Positions 8,670-17,087 of a stretch of DNA of 64,000 bases are shown here, one piece after another. Position numbers and translations under genes: made by a program. Position 1 is the first letter of the stretch. Each line of letters opens with the position of its first letter. The stretch is taken from NCBI RefSeq assembly GCF_900104265.1, contig NZ_FNJJ01000003.1, positions 164,672 to 228,671 on the forward strand. The letters are read 5' to 3'. This DNA comes from Ectopseudomonas guguanensis (GTDB taxonomy: Bacteria; Pseudomonadota; Gammaproteobacteria; Pseudomonadales; Pseudomonadaceae). A model generated the notes under the pieces. That model was given only the letters and a program-made list of their open reading frames with translations, was not told the DNA's origin and ran no database searches.

Positions 8670-8765
8670 TCAGCTGACCAGGCTGGTCAGGTTGGGAAGA
8701 ATCAGGATAACCGCCGTGGCGAAAAGGATGATTCCAGCCTGGCGGTACTTCGGCTGTTTGAACAT
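8670..8765 (-). CDS. possible 31-aa single-pass membrane protein
   Basis: A short frame starting MFKQPKYRQAG with a basic N-terminus followed by one hydrophobic segment of about 17 residues (IILFATAVILILPNL). The charge pattern predicts an N-in orientation. Upstream there is only a weak AAGG at a long spacing, and the gene stands alone. I do not recognise the family; the composition looks like a real membrane peptide, but a chance frame cannot be excluded. Confidence 0.35.
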   Translation of the reverse strand: MFKQPKYRQAGIILFATAVILILPNLTSLVS

Positions 8766-9216
8766 GGCCGCATGCCTTTTGTTGTTATGGGTGGCGTTGG
8801 GGCTGCCGTGCTGCCTGGCAGGCCTGCGTCACGCCTGGGCGTGGTTCTGATGCACCGCTCCGGCATGTCCCGGCAGCGGTTCCCGGTACCCCTTTGGTAG
8901 CGGGTACAGAATTAACTCTAGGGCTGGCATCACTATTCCTTTAGATGACTTGGTTGCTAATGGTTGGCGGTTAGGAACTTCGGGCTATGCATGGCCCATG
9001 GTTTTCCTGCAGCGAGGCTTGAGGCAGACAGCTTGCTTGGGCATCGCCGTTCTCCCGAGGGCGGTCGACCGTTCGTCTGAGCTCAGCGGTCAATGGTGCT
9101 GAGCGCTTAGGTCATTGAGCCCCGGCGCCTCGGCGCTATGGTAGGCAGGCTCAATAAGAACAGGCGCGGCCGGTCGGCAATGTTCCGCCAGCGCCGTATC
9201 AGTCTCCGAGGACGCC
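8766..9216. other. 451-bp intergenic region upstream of the thiolase gene
   Basis: No convincing gene. The part from about 8900 to 8980 is distinctly AT-richer than its surroundings and probably holds the promoter of the downstream beta-oxidation genes. A short inverted repeat (GTACC...GGTAC, about 8886-8906) has no T-tract. I could not identify an operator such as a FadR/PsrA site by eye. Confidence 0.4.
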
Positions 9217-10422
9217 ATGACCGAAGCCTATATTTTCGATTCGCTGCGTACGCCCCGTGGCAAGGGCAAGAAGGACGGCGCGCTGTACAGCGTCAAGCCG
9301 GTGCAACTGGTCGCCGGCCTGCTGAACGCCTTGCAGGCCCGCAACGACCTGGATACCAGCCAGGTGGACGACATCGTGCTGGGCTGCGTGACGCCCGTGG
9401 GCGATCAGGGCGCCGATATCGCCAAGACCGCCGCCATGGTCGCGGACTGGGATGTCAGCGTCGCCGGTGTGCAGCTCAACCGCTTCTGCGCCTCGGGCCT
9501 GGAGGCGGTGAACATGGGCGCCATGAAGGTGCGCTCCGGCTTCGAGGATCTGGTAGTGGTCGGTGGCGTGGAGTCCATGTCGCGCGTGCCCATGGGCTCT
9601 GACGGCGGCGCCTGGGTGATGGACCCGGCAACCAACATCCACAGCAATTTCGTCCCGCAGGGCATCGGTGCCGACCTGATCGCCACCCTGGAGGGTTTCA
9701 GTCGCGCCGATGTCGATGCCTTCGCCCTGCGCTCGCAGCAGAAGGCCGCACGTGCCAGCGCCGATGGTTCGTTCACCAGGTCGCTGGTGCCGGTGACCGA
9801 TCAGAACGGCATCTTGCTGCTGGATCATGACGAGTTCATTCGCGGCGACTCCACCCTCGAAGGTTTGGGCAAGCTCAAGCCGAGCTTCGAGATGATGGGG
9901 CAGATGGGCTTCGACGCCACCGCGCTGCGCGTCTACAGCCATGTCGAGCGCATCGACCATGTGCATACGCCGGGCAACAGCTCTGGCATCGTCGACGGCG
10001 CGGCGCTGATGCTGATCGGCTCCGAAGCCAAGGGCAAGGAGCTGGGCCTGAAGCCGCGCGCGCGCATCGTCGCCACCGCAGTGACCAGCACTGACCCGAC
10101 CATCATGCTCACCGGCCCGGCGCCGGCCACGCGCAAGGCGCTGGCCAAGGCAGGGCTGGCCATCGACGACATCGACCTGTTCGAGGTCAACGAGGCCTTC
10201 GCCTCGGTGGTGATGAAGTTCATGAAGGACATGGGCGTGAGCGAGGACAAGGTCAACGTCAATGGCGGTTCCATTGCCATGGGCCACCCGCTGGGCGCCA
10301 CCGGCTGCGCCATCCTCGGCACGCTGCTCGACGAGCTGGAGAAGCGCCAGCTGCGCTATGGCCTGGCTACCCTCTGCGTCGGCGGCGGCATGGGCATCGC
10401 CACTATCATCGAACGCATCTGA
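9217..10422 (+). CDS. acetyl-CoA C-acyltransferase (thiolase, FadA-like)
   Basis: Thiolase that splits 3-ketoacyl-CoA with CoA in beta-oxidation (or runs in reverse as acetyl-CoA acetyltransferase); 401 aa, cytoplasmic. The nucleophile Cys91 lies in [26 protein letters not shown] holds the conserved His, and LCVGGGMG near the C-terminus holds the second catalytic Cys. Length and motifs are standard for the family. SD GAGGA precedes the ATG. It is followed after 89 bp by the partner hydratase/dehydrogenase gene, resembling the P. aeruginosa PA1736/PA1737 pair (from memory). Chain-length preference cannot be read from sequence. Confidence 0.95.
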   Translation: MTEAYIFDSLRTPRGKGKKDGALYSVKPVQLVAGLLNALQARNDLDTSQVDDIVLGCVTPVGDQGADIAKTAAMVADWDVSVAGVQLNRFCASGLEAVNMGAMKVRSGFEDLVVVGGVESMSRVPMGSDGGAWVMDPATNIHSNFVPQGIGADLIATLEGFSRADVDAFALRSQQKAARASADGSFTRSLVPVTDQNGILLLDHDEFIRGDSTLEGLGKLKPSFEMMGQMGFDATALRVYSHVERIDHVHTPGNSSGIVDGAALMLIGSEAKGKELGLKPRARIVATAVTSTDPTIMLTGPAPATRKALAKAGLAIDDIDLFEVNEAFASVVMKFMKDMGVSEDKVNVNGGSIAMGHPLGATGCAILGTLLDELEKRQLRYGLATLCVGGGMGIATIIERI

Positions 10423-10423
10423 C

Positions 10424-10478
10424 CGTAGGGCGGGTGAAACCCGCCGTTCATGTGTTGGCGGGTTGCACCCGCCCTACG
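10424..10478. repeat. palindromic interspersed repeat, type D (GTAGGGCGGGTGAAACCCGCC)
   Basis: Composite palindrome: CGTAGGGCGGGTGAAACCCG at the left, and an imperfect inverted copy ending GCCCTACG at the right, with a smaller hairpin in each arm. It fills the gap between the thiolase and FadB-like genes, so it is probably transcribed within the operon and could affect mRNA stability (inference). Confidence 0.75.
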
Positions 10479-10511
10479 CAGCTCCCCATCCAAGGGAAGA
10501 GAAGATAAAAA

Positions 10512-12656
10512 ATGACTGACGCCATCCGTTACGAAAAGGGCCAGGACAATATCGTCGTCCTGACCATGGACATGCCCGGCCAGAGCGCCAACACCATGAA
10601 CGCGGTATACCGCGAGGCCATGGGCCAGATCGTCGATCGCCTGGAAGCGGAAAGGGACTCGCTTGCCGGGGTGATCGTCACCTCGGCGAAGAAGACCTTC
10701 TTCGCTGGTGGTGACCTCAATGAACTGATCAAGGTCACCCAGGCCGAGGCGCAGGGCTTCTACGAGATGATCCTGAGAATCAAGGGTCAGCTGCGCCGTC
10801 TGGAAACACTCGGCAAACCCGTGGTCGCCGCCATCAACGGCGCTGCGCTGGGCGGCGGCTGGGAAATCGCCCTGGCCTGCCACCACCGCATCGCGCTGAA
10901 CGAGAGCCACGTGCAGCTCGGCCTGCCGGAGGTCACCCTCGGCCTGCTGCCGGGCGGCGGCGGGGTGGTGCGCATGGTGCGCCTGCTTGGCCTGGAAAAG
11001 GCCCTACCGTACCTGGCCGAGGGCAAGAAGGTGCGCCCCGAGGCAGCGCTCAAGGCCGGGCTGATCCACGAGCTGGCCAGCGACCGCGAGGAGATGCTGG
11101 CCAAGGCCCGCGCCTGGATCGCCGCCAACCCGGCGGCCAAGCAGCCGTGGGACGTGCAGGGCTACAAGATTCCCGGCGGCACGCCCAGTTCGCCGAACGT
11201 GGCGCAGATGCTGGCCATCGCCCCGAGCGTGCTGCGCGACAAGACCAAGGGCTGCTTCCCGGCGCCGGAGAAGATCCTGTGCGCCGCCGTGGAAGGTGCG
11301 CAGGTCGACTTCGACACCGCGCAGATCATCGAGGCGCGCTACTTCACCGAGCTGACCTGCGGTCAGGTGGCGAAGAATATGATCGGCACCTTCTGGTTCC
11401 AGCTTAACGAGATCAACGCTGGCGGCTCGCGCCCGCAGGGCTACCCGAAAACCCAGACGAAGAAGGTCGGCGTGCTCGGTGCCGGCATGATGGGCGCCGG
11501 TATCGCCTACGTATCGGCAGCGGCCGGTATCGAAGTGGTGCTCAAGGATGTGTCCGTCGAAGCGGCGGAGAAGGGCAAGGCCTACTCGGCCAAGCTGCTG
11601 GACAAGAAAGTCGGCAAGGGCCATATGAGTGGCGAGCAACGCGACGCCTTCCTGGCGCGGATCAAGGCCACCGATAGCGAGGCAGACTTCGAGGGCTGCG
11701 ACCTGATCATCGAAGCGGTGTTCGAGGACCGTGCGCTCAAGGGCAAGGTCACCGCTGCCGCCGAGGCCGCGGCGCTGAGCGATGCGGTGATTGCCTCCAA
11801 CACCTCGACGCTGCCGATCACCGGTCTGGCGACTGCCGTGGCAAAACCGGAAAAATTCATCGGCCTGCATTTCTTCAGCCCGGTGGACAAGATGCCGCTG
11901 GTGGAGATCATCCGCGGCGAGAAGACCAGCGACGAGACACTGGCGCGTGGTTTCGATTACGTCATGCAGATCAGGAAGACGCCCATCATGGTCAACGACA
12001 GCCGCGGCTTCTTTACCTCGCGCGTCTTCGGCACCTTCACCAACGAAGGCCTGGCCATGCTCGGCGAAGGCGTCAGCGCCGCGATGATCGAGAACGAGGC
12101 GCGCAAGGCCGGCATGCCGGTCGGCCCGCTGGCGATCAGCGACGAAGTGTCCATGAGCCTGATGAACCATATCCGCCAGCAGACCATCAAGGACCTGGCC
12201 GCCGAGGGCAAATCCATCCCCGAGCATCCGGCCTTCGCTGTCATCGACCTGATGCTTAACGAGTACAAGCGTCCGGGTAAAGCGGCGGGCATGGGCTTCT
12301 ACGAGTATCCGGCCGGGGGCAAGAAGCACCTGTGGCCGGAGCTAAAGGCGCGTTTCGAAAAGGCCGATGCGCAGATCTCGCAGGAGGACGTGCGCGACCG
12401 CATTCTGTTCATCCAGGCCATCGAGACGGTGCGCTGCGTGGAAGAGGGCGTGCTGAAGTCGGTGGCCGACGCCAATATCGGCTCGATCTTCGGCATCGGC
12501 TTCGCCGCCTGGACCGGTGGCGCGTTGCAGTTCATCAACCAGTACGGGGTGAAAGACTTCGTCGCACGGGCCCAGTACCTGGCCGAGCAGTACGGCGAGC
12601 GTTTCCTGCCACCGGCGCTGCTGCTGGAAAAGGCGGCCAAGGGCGAAACTTTCTGA
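10512..12656 (+). CDS. bifunctional enoyl-CoA hydratase / 3-hydroxyacyl-CoA dehydrogenase (FadB/FadJ-like)
   Basis: Multifunctional beta-oxidation protein, 714 aa, alpha subunit partner of the preceding thiolase. Residues about 1-190 form the crotonase domain, with the oxyanion-hole segments KKTFFAGGDLNEL and GAALGGGWEIAL and the catalytic Glu region LPEVTLGLLPGGGG. From about residue 315 comes the NAD-binding Rossmann motif GVLGAGMMGAGIAY, then IEAVFED, the catalytic LHFFSPVDKMPLVE, and the C-terminal helical dehydrogenase domain (SRGFFTSRV, MPVGPLAISDEV). All active-site regions look intact. It follows the thiolase by 89 bp, with GGGAAGAGAAG upstream of the ATG. Confidence 0.95.
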   Translation: MTDAIRYEKGQDNIVVLTMDMPGQSANTMNAVYREAMGQIVDRLEAERDSLAGVIVTSAKKTFFAGGDLNELIKVTQAEAQGFYEMILRIKGQLRRLETLGKPVVAAINGAALGGGWEIALACHHRIALNESHVQLGLPEVTLGLLPGGGGVVRMVRLLGLEKALPYLAEGKKVRPEAALKAGLIHELASDREEMLAKARAWIAANPAAKQPWDVQGYKIPGGTPSSPNVAQMLAIAPSVLRDKTKGCFPAPEKILCAAVEGAQVDFDTAQIIEARYFTELTCGQVAKNMIGTFWFQLNEINAGGSRPQGYPKTQTKKVGVLGAGMMGAGIAYVSAAAGIEVVLKDVSVEAAEKGKAYSAKLLDKKVGKGHMSGEQRDAFLARIKATDSEADFEGCDLIIEAVFEDRALKGKVTAAAEAAALSDAVIASNTSTLPITGLATAVAKPEKFIGLHFFSPVDKMPLVEIIRGEKTSDETLARGFDYVMQIRKTPIMVNDSRGFFTSRVFGTFTNEGLAMLGEGVSAAMIENEARKAGMPVGPLAISDEVSMSLMNHIRQQTIKDLAAEGKSIPEHPAFAVIDLMLNEYKRPGKAAGMGFYEYPAGGKKHLWPELKARFEKADAQISQEDVRDRILFIQAIETVRCVEEGVLKSVADANIGSIFGIGFAAWTGGALQFINQYGVKDFVARAQYLAEQYGERFLPPALLLEKAAKGETF

Positions 12657-12675
12657 ACCCTCGGCTATGCGGTGA

Positions 12676-12820
12676 CCCGTAGGGTGCGCCGTGCGCACCG
12701 ACAGCGTACCGCCGGTCCTCCGCCGGACGATGGTCCGCTGACCATGCGGTGAACCGGCCCGTAAGGTGTGCCGTGCGCACCAAAAGGCGTACCGCCTGTC
12801 TTCCGGCGGGTACACGGCGG
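12676..12820. repeat. two tandem type A palindromic repeats
   Basis: Two copies of the type A unit (GTAGGGTGCGCCGTGCGCAC at about 12678, and the variant TAAGGTGTGCCGTGCGCACC at about 12762), about 84 bp apart, in the 173-bp gap downstream of the FadB-like gene. The intervening DNA is itself GC-rich and partly self-complementary (CCGGTCCTCCGCCGG). Confidence 0.7.
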
Positions 12821-12829
12821 TCCGGCTCT

Positions 12830-13030
12830 TCACGCCGCCTGGCACCAGCCCTGGCGAATGCACACGGCCTCATGAATCGCCAGCATCTCGCTGTGACGGG
12901 TCGGCATGCGCAGGGTCAGCATGCTGCCGTCGTCGAGTTGCAGGGCGGCTTCGCTCTCGAACTGCAGGCTGCCATCCTGCAGGTGGGCATAGGTGACGCC
13001 GTAGGCGTCAAGGCTGAGTTGGCTGTGCAT
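12830..13030 (-). CDS. hypothetical small protein, 66 aa
   Basis: Short protein starting MHSQLSLDAYGVTYAHLQDG, mostly beta-like and acidic in the middle (FESEAALQLDDGSMLTLRM), with two Cys near the C-terminus. No signal peptide or membrane helix. A good SD (AGGAGAG) lies 5-6 bases before the ATG and codon use fits the neighbours, so I accept it as a gene; I do not recognise a family. It lies 21 bp downstream of another small gene on the same strand. Confidence 0.65.
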   Translation of the reverse strand: MHSQLSLDAYGVTYAHLQDGSLQFESEAALQLDDGSMLTLRMPTRHSEMLAIHEAVCIRQGWCQAA

Positions 13031-13051
13031 GGCTGCTCTCCTGCGCTTGTG

Positions 13052-13165
13052 TCAGCTCGGACGAACGTCGCGGGCTGCGGGAGCAACCTGCTCGGTACGG
13101 GCCGGGGCGGCGGTCTGGAAGGCGGATGCAGCGGCAAAGCTGGCGAGTGCGGCGTAGATGCTCAT
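13052..13165 (-). CDS. hypothetical small protein, 37 aa
   Basis: Frame beginning MSIYAALASFAAASAFQTAA, an alanine-rich amphipathic or signal-like N-terminus, then a proline/arginine tail. A clear SD (AGAAGGAAA) precedes the ATG at a suitable distance, which is the main reason to list it. It lies 21 bp upstream of the 66-aa gene and probably shares its transcript. No function can be assigned. Confidence 0.5.
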   Translation of the reverse strand: MSIYAALASFAAASAFQTAAPARTEQVAPAARDVRPS

Positions 13166-13462
13166 GATCGATTTCCTTCTGTGCGATGTGGGCGACTGCC
13201 CGATGTGTCGATATTCGTCGCGCTCCGGTCGGCACAGAAGTGAAAGCGGTGCATGATAACTATCGAAGCGGCTGATGGCGCTTCGGTCCGGCATGGTTTC
13301 AATCCTGGTTGTCAAATTTAATTGACGACTGTTGACGGCGTTGCACAACGCCGGCAAGCGCAAATATCATGGAAAAACTGGCCGGCTATTTCTTTGTGCA
13401 GTTTCATGTGTTAAGTAAAACGCACAAATCACCTACCCTCCGTGTTCATCACAGGAAACCTC
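13166..13462. other. 297-bp divergent intergenic region with an inverted repeat
   Basis: Separates the two small minus-strand genes from the glutamine amidotransferase gene. It is AT-richer than the surroundings and holds TGTCAA-N6-TTGACG at 13310-13327, followed by another TTGACG at about 13332; this could be a regulator site. No gene seen. Confidence 0.45.
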
Positions 13463-14188
13463 ATGTCACTGCGTATCTGCATCCTGGAAACTGACATCCT
13501 TCGTCCCGAACTGGTCGACCAGTACCAGGGCTATGGCCGCATGTTCGAGCAGCTGTTCGCTCAACAGCCGGTAGCGGCGGAGTTCAGTGTCTACAACGTG
13601 GTGGAGGGGCATTACCCGCCCGATAGCGAGAAGTTCGATGCCTATCTGGTAACCGGCAGCAAGGCCGATTCCTTCGGCAGCGATCCCTGGATCCAGACGC
13701 TCAAGGAGTATCTGCTGGAGCGCTACAAGCGTGGCGACAAGCTACTGGGCATCTGCTTCGGTCACCAGCTGCTGGCCCTGCTGCTGGGTGGCAAGGCCGA
13801 GCGTGCCGAGCAGGGCTGGGGTGTGGGCGTACACAGCTACCGACTGGAGAACAAGCCCGAGTGGATGAGCCCGGCGCTGGACGAGCTGCAGTTGCTGATC
13901 AGTCACCAGGATCAGGTCACCCGCCTGCCGGAAAAGGCCACGCTGCTCGCCTCCAGCGACTTTTGCCCGATTGGCGCCTATCACATCGAGGATCAGGTGC
14001 TGTGCTTCCAGGGCCATCCGGAGTTCGTCCACGACTATTCGCGCGCGTTGCTCGACCTGCGTCAGCAGCATCTCGGCGAGGAGATTTACCAGCAGGGCGT
14101 GGACAGCCTCAAGCACTCGCAGCAGGGCAGTGCAGTGGCTGAGTGGATGATGCGCTTTGTCGCTCAAGGCAGGGAAAGCAAGGCCTGA
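13463..14188 (+). CDS. class I glutamine amidotransferase-like protein
   Basis: Stand-alone GATase1 domain, 241 aa, expected to hydrolyse glutamine or a gamma-glutamyl compound. The nucleophile Cys98 lies in KLLGICFGHQLLALLLGG, and the catalytic His is in FQGHPEF near residue 191 with the Glu two residues on. It has no synthetase domain, so the acceptor is unknown; related stand-alone proteins are annotated as GMP-synthase-like or gamma-glutamyl hydrolase-like. I start at MSLRICILETD (ATG 13463), behind ACAGGAAA; the frame also opens 21 bases upstream without an SD. An intrinsic terminator follows. Confidence 0.93.
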   Translation: MSLRICILETDILRPELVDQYQGYGRMFEQLFAQQPVAAEFSVYNVVEGHYPPDSEKFDAYLVTGSKADSFGSDPWIQTLKEYLLERYKRGDKLLGICFGHQLLALLLGGKAERAEQGWGVGVHSYRLENKPEWMSPALDELQLLISHQDQVTRLPEKATLLASSDFCPIGAYHIEDQVLCFQGHPEFVHDYSRALLDLRQQHLGEEIYQQGVDSLKHSQQGSAVAEWMMRFVAQGRESKA

Positions 14189-14203
14189 GCCTGATTCGGT
14201 CCA

Positions 14204-14233
14204 TGAAAAAGCCCGGTTTTCCGGGCTTTTTCA
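14204..14233 (+). terminator. intrinsic terminator (bidirectional)
   Basis: AAAAAGCCCGG-TTTT-CCGGGCTTTTT: a perfect stem with an A-run on one side and a T-run on the other. It ends the amidotransferase transcript and can also serve the converging small genes; the last bases overlap the stop codon of the 80-aa frame. Confidence 0.93.
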
Positions 14234-14473
14234 TGCCTGCTGGGTAAGCACGAAGTAGGGCGAAAGTCGCTTGCTCCTGTTCGGCGGCGGGCTGCTCAGC
14301 TGCCGCTTGAGGCTTTCGGCCAGATCCAGATGGTGAGTCAGCTTGTGGCTGCACTCGATATTGCGCGCCACGGCGCCAGCCGAGCTTTTGCCGATGCCGC
14401 CGAGTGCCAGCAGGGTTGTGAGCAGTGACAGGCTGGCGAGCATCAGCAGGCGGGTGCGTTGCGTTCTGATCAT
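14231..14473 (-). CDS. hypothetical exported or membrane-anchored small protein, 80 aa
   Basis: Begins MIRTQRTRLLMLASLSLLTTLL: basic residues then a hydrophobic stretch, a signal peptide or N-terminal anchor. The rest is polar (ARNIECSHKLTHHLDLAESL) with one Cys. Its ATG overlaps the stop of the upstream 68-aa frame (ATGA), which supports both being real and co-translated. I do not recognise a family. Confidence 0.65.
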   Translation of the reverse strand: MIRTQRTRLLMLASLSLLTTLLALGGIGKSSAGAVARNIECSHKLTHHLDLAESLKRQLSSPPPNRSKRLSPYFVLTQQA

Positions 14474-14676
14474 GGTCGACCACCCACCTGCGAGAGCGCG
14501 CCGAGCAGGGCCGGCAAGCGATTGCTCAGGCTGTGCAGTGGGCCGGGCTGCTCGATGGTCGGGGTGCTGGGCTGCAGGCTGGCGTAACTCACAACCAGCA
14601 CCGTGGAGGTGCTGATCAGGTATAGGCCGATGGCCGCGAGGGCGCCATTGCGGGCGGCTTGAGAGAGACGGGACAT
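14470..14676 (-). CDS. hypothetical small membrane protein, 68 aa
   Basis: Starts MSRLSQAARNGALAAIGLYL, with one predicted helix (about residues 12-32) and a proline-rich periplasmic tail. An AGGAG-like SD precedes the ATG. The stop overlaps the start of the 80-aa gene by 4 bp, so the two form a small operon that converges on the amidotransferase gene. Function unknown. Confidence 0.65.
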   Translation of the reverse strand: MSRLSQAARNGALAAIGLYLISTSTVLVVSYASLQPSTPTIEQPGPLHSLSNRLPALLGALSQVGGRP

Positions 14677-14821
14677 GTTCTGTGCTCCAGGTCAGGAGTG
14701 ACGATGGGCACAGAGTCGCTGAAGTCATTTCGATTGAATAATGGATGTTCTTCAGAGTAACTATCGACAGTTTTGATGGTTGACGCGGGTCGCCAATTGC
14801 CTCGGCATCCCGCTATCAACC

Positions 14822-15544
14822 TCACGCCCTGGCCAGCTCCTGATCCAGGCTGGCGATGCACTCGCTCATGGCCTGCTGGCAGCGCTCCATCAGCGCCGGC
14901 ATGTCGTCCAGGCTCAGGCCGGTCGTGGGGATCGCCGGCAGCGAGCGGATGAGAATGCGGCCGCTGTGCCAGCGGTTCAGGCGCATGGACTTGGCATAGT
15001 TGCTCACGCATACCGGGATGATCGGTACGCCGGCGGTGATCGCCATCTGAAACGCGCCTTTCTTGAACGGCAGCAGGCCGCGGCCGAGGTTGCGCGTGCC
15101 CTCGGGGAAGACCCAGATCGAGGTGTCGCGATGGCGCAGTGTCTCGGTGGTGGTGAGCATTGCGCGCTTGGCAGCAACCGCATTGCTGCGGTCGATCAGC
15201 ACGTTGCCGGCCAGCCAGTACAGCTGGCCGAAGAACGGCACCCATTTGAGGCTCTTCTTGCCGATGCTCACGGTGCGCTTCGGCACCACGCGGCCGAGTA
15301 CGTAGAGATCGAAGTTGGACTGGTGGTTGGCGATGATCACGCAGGAGCGCTGGTGCTCCAGCAGTGGGCGAACGTCGGCCTTCAGCTTCAGGCGCAGCAG
15401 GCACAGCGCGGGCAGCGAATAAAGGCGGGCGCAGAGGCGGCTGTTGTCGGGATTGAACGGACGGCACAGGCCGAGCAGCAAACCGGCCAGGCCGGCGATC
15501 ACGAAATGCACGCCCATCAGCAGCATGCGCAAAACGAAGAGCAT
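14822..15544 (-). CDS. plsC: 1-acyl-sn-glycerol-3-phosphate acyltransferase (PlsC family)
   Basis: Inner-membrane acyltransferase that converts lysophosphatidic acid to phosphatidic acid in phospholipid synthesis; 240 aa. Motif I NHQSNFD (HX4D) lies near residue 93, motif III FPEGTRNLGRG near residue 167 and motif IV PIIPV near residue 194. An N-terminal hydrophobic segment (about 1-27) anchors it. Pseudomonas usually has more than one PlsC-type enzyme, so it could act on other lysolipids; the exact acceptor is not shown by sequence. Confidence 0.93.
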   Translation of the reverse strand: MLFVLRMLLMGVHFVIAGLAGLLLGLCRPFNPDNSRLCARLYSLPALCLLRLKLKADVRPLLEHQRSCVIIANHQSNFDLYVLGRVVPKRTVSIGKKSLKWVPFFGQLYWLAGNVLIDRSNAVAAKRAMLTTTETLRHRDTSIWVFPEGTRNLGRGLLPFKKGAFQMAITAGVPIIPVCVSNYAKSMRLNRWHSGRILIRSLPAIPTTGLSLDDMPALMERCQQAMSECIASLDQELARA

Positions 15545-15677
15545 TGGGGGGAACCGTCAGAGGAGGGGCGCGCAGTGTACGGGCGTTCACTCTGCCGGGC
15601 AATTACCCGAAACGACCGCTTGCGTGGCCCAACGTCCCGAATTGTCGCAGATCTTGTCCGGTTCGCCGGCCAAACAG

Positions 15678-15701
15678 AAAGGGCGCCTTGCGGCGCCCTC
15701 T
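15678..15701 (-). terminator. intrinsic terminator of alaC
   Basis: On the minus strand AGGGCGCC-GCAA-GGCGCCCT is followed by TTCTGTTT; it lies just after the alaC stop codon. Confidence 0.8.
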
Positions 15702-15705
15702 GGCA

Positions 15706-16935
15706 TTACTCGCTCTCGGCCCTGGCCGGCTTGCCCGGCAGCAGCCCGTCGGCGCGGAACATCGCCCTGATGCCGCGCAGCGCCTGGCGCGTGCGGTCCT
15801 GATTCTCGATCAGGGCGAAGCGCACATGGTCGTCGCCGTAGTCGCCAAAACCCAGCCCGGGCGAGACGCAGACCTTGGCTTCTGCCAGCAGCTTCTTGGC
15901 GAACTCCAGCGAGCCCAGATGGGCGTAGGACTCGGGAATCTTGGCCCAGACGTACATGGAGGCCTTTGGCTTCTCCACCATCCAGCCAATCTCGTGCAGG
16001 CCCTTGACCAGCAGGTTGCGGCGCTGACGATACTGCTCAGCGATATCCAGCACGCACTGCTGGTCGCCTTCCAGCGCTGCGATGGCCGCCACCTGCAGCG
16101 GGGTGAAGGTGCCGTAGTCGTGGTAGCTCTTGATCCGCGCCAGGGCGCTGACCAGCTCGGGATTGCCGACCATGAAGCCGATGCGCCAGCCGGCCATGTT
16201 GTAGCTCTTGGACAGGGTGAAGAACTCCACCGCGATGTCCTTGGCGCCCGGCACCTGCATGATCGACGGTGCCTTCCAGCCGTCGTAGACGATGTCGGCG
16301 TAGGCCAGGTCGTGCACCACCAGCACGTCGTACTGCTTGGCCAGGGTCACCACGCGCTCGAAGAAGTCCAGCTCCACGCACTGCGCGGTGGGGTTGGAGG
16401 GGAAGCCGAGGATCATCATCTTCGGCTTGGGAATAGACTCGCGGATGGCGCGTTCCAGTTCGGCGAAGAAGTCCACGCCCGGCACCAGCGGCACGGAGCG
16501 AACCTGGGCGCCGGCGATCACCGCACCGTAGATATGGATCGGGTAACTGGGGTTGGGCACCAGCACGGTATCGCCATGATCCAGGGTGGCCAGCATCAGG
16601 TGCGCCAGGCCTTCCTTGGAACCGATGGTGACGATGGCTTCGCTTTCCGGATCGATCTCCACGTCGTAGCGGTCCTTGTACCAGCGCGAGATGGCGCGGC
16701 GCAGGCGCGGGATACCGCGGGAGGTGGAGTAGCCGTGGGTGTCTTCACGCTGGGCGACCTGCACGAGCTTCTCGACGATGTGCGGCGGGGTCGCACCGTC
16801 GGGGTTGCCCATGGAGAAGTCGATGATGTCCTCGCCGCGACGGCGCGCAGCCATCTTCAGTTCGGCGGTGATGTTGAAGACGTAGGGGGGAAGACGATCG
16901 ATGCGCGCAAAGCGACGCTTGGCGTTCTCAGCCAT
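15706..16935 (-). CDS. alaC: alanine transaminase AlaC (class I/II aminotransferase)
   Basis: PLP-dependent cytoplasmic aminotransferase making alanine from pyruvate and glutamate; 409 aa. The N-terminus [18 protein letters not shown] and [15 protein letters not shown] is typical of AlaC. The PLP lysine lies in [16 protein letters not shown] (about residue 238); NPSYP and GFPSNPTAQ are conserved substrate and cofactor segments. It is separated from the PL7 lyase gene upstream by a 152-bp gap with a large inverted repeat, so it probably has its own promoter. Substrate range could be broader than alanine. Confidence 0.93.
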   Translation of the reverse strand: MAENAKRRFARIDRLPPYVFNITAELKMAARRRGEDIIDFSMGNPDGATPPHIVEKLVQVAQREDTHGYSTSRGIPRLRRAISRWYKDRYDVEIDPESEAIVTIGSKEGLAHLMLATLDHGDTVLVPNPSYPIHIYGAVIAGAQVRSVPLVPGVDFFAELERAIRESIPKPKMMILGFPSNPTAQCVELDFFERVVTLAKQYDVLVVHDLAYADIVYDGWKAPSIMQVPGAKDIAVEFFTLSKSYNMAGWRIGFMVGNPELVSALARIKSYHDYGTFTPLQVAAIAALEGDQQCVLDIAEQYRQRRNLLVKGLHEIGWMVEKPKASMYVWAKIPESYAHLGSLEFAKKLLAEAKVCVSPGLGFGDYGDDHVRFALIENQDRTRQALRGIRAMFRADGLLPGKPARAESE

Positions 16936-17037
16936 GATTTCCTCGGGGATACGTGAGCGCCCGGAACCGTCCGAGCGACGTTGGCCGCATCTGGCGGCCT
17001 GGCGAGAAGATAAGCGCAGCGGGCAATTCTGTCGAGC

Positions 17038-17069
17038 GTTGTCTGAGCCCCTGGCAGGGCTCAGACAAC
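17038..17069. repeat. perfect 13-bp inverted repeat
   Basis: GTTGTCTGAGCCC - 6 base loop - GGGCTCAGACAAC. It lies downstream of the PL7 lyase gene on the minus strand. The stem is strong, but no T-run follows, so it is either a Rho-linked or mRNA 3'-end hairpin or a protein site in front of alaC. Confidence 0.7.
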
Positions 17070-17087
17070 CATCAATCGAGGCGAGCC

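Noticed and set aside
8925-8940. TGGCATCACTATTCCT as a sigma-54 promoter before the thiolase gene
   Set aside because: GG is present but the -12 element is CC instead of GC, so the invariant pair is broken; it is also nearly 280 bp from the gene.
17038-17069. Perfect inverted repeat as an intrinsic terminator of the PL7 gene
   Set aside because: No T-run follows on either strand, so I list it only as an inverted repeat.
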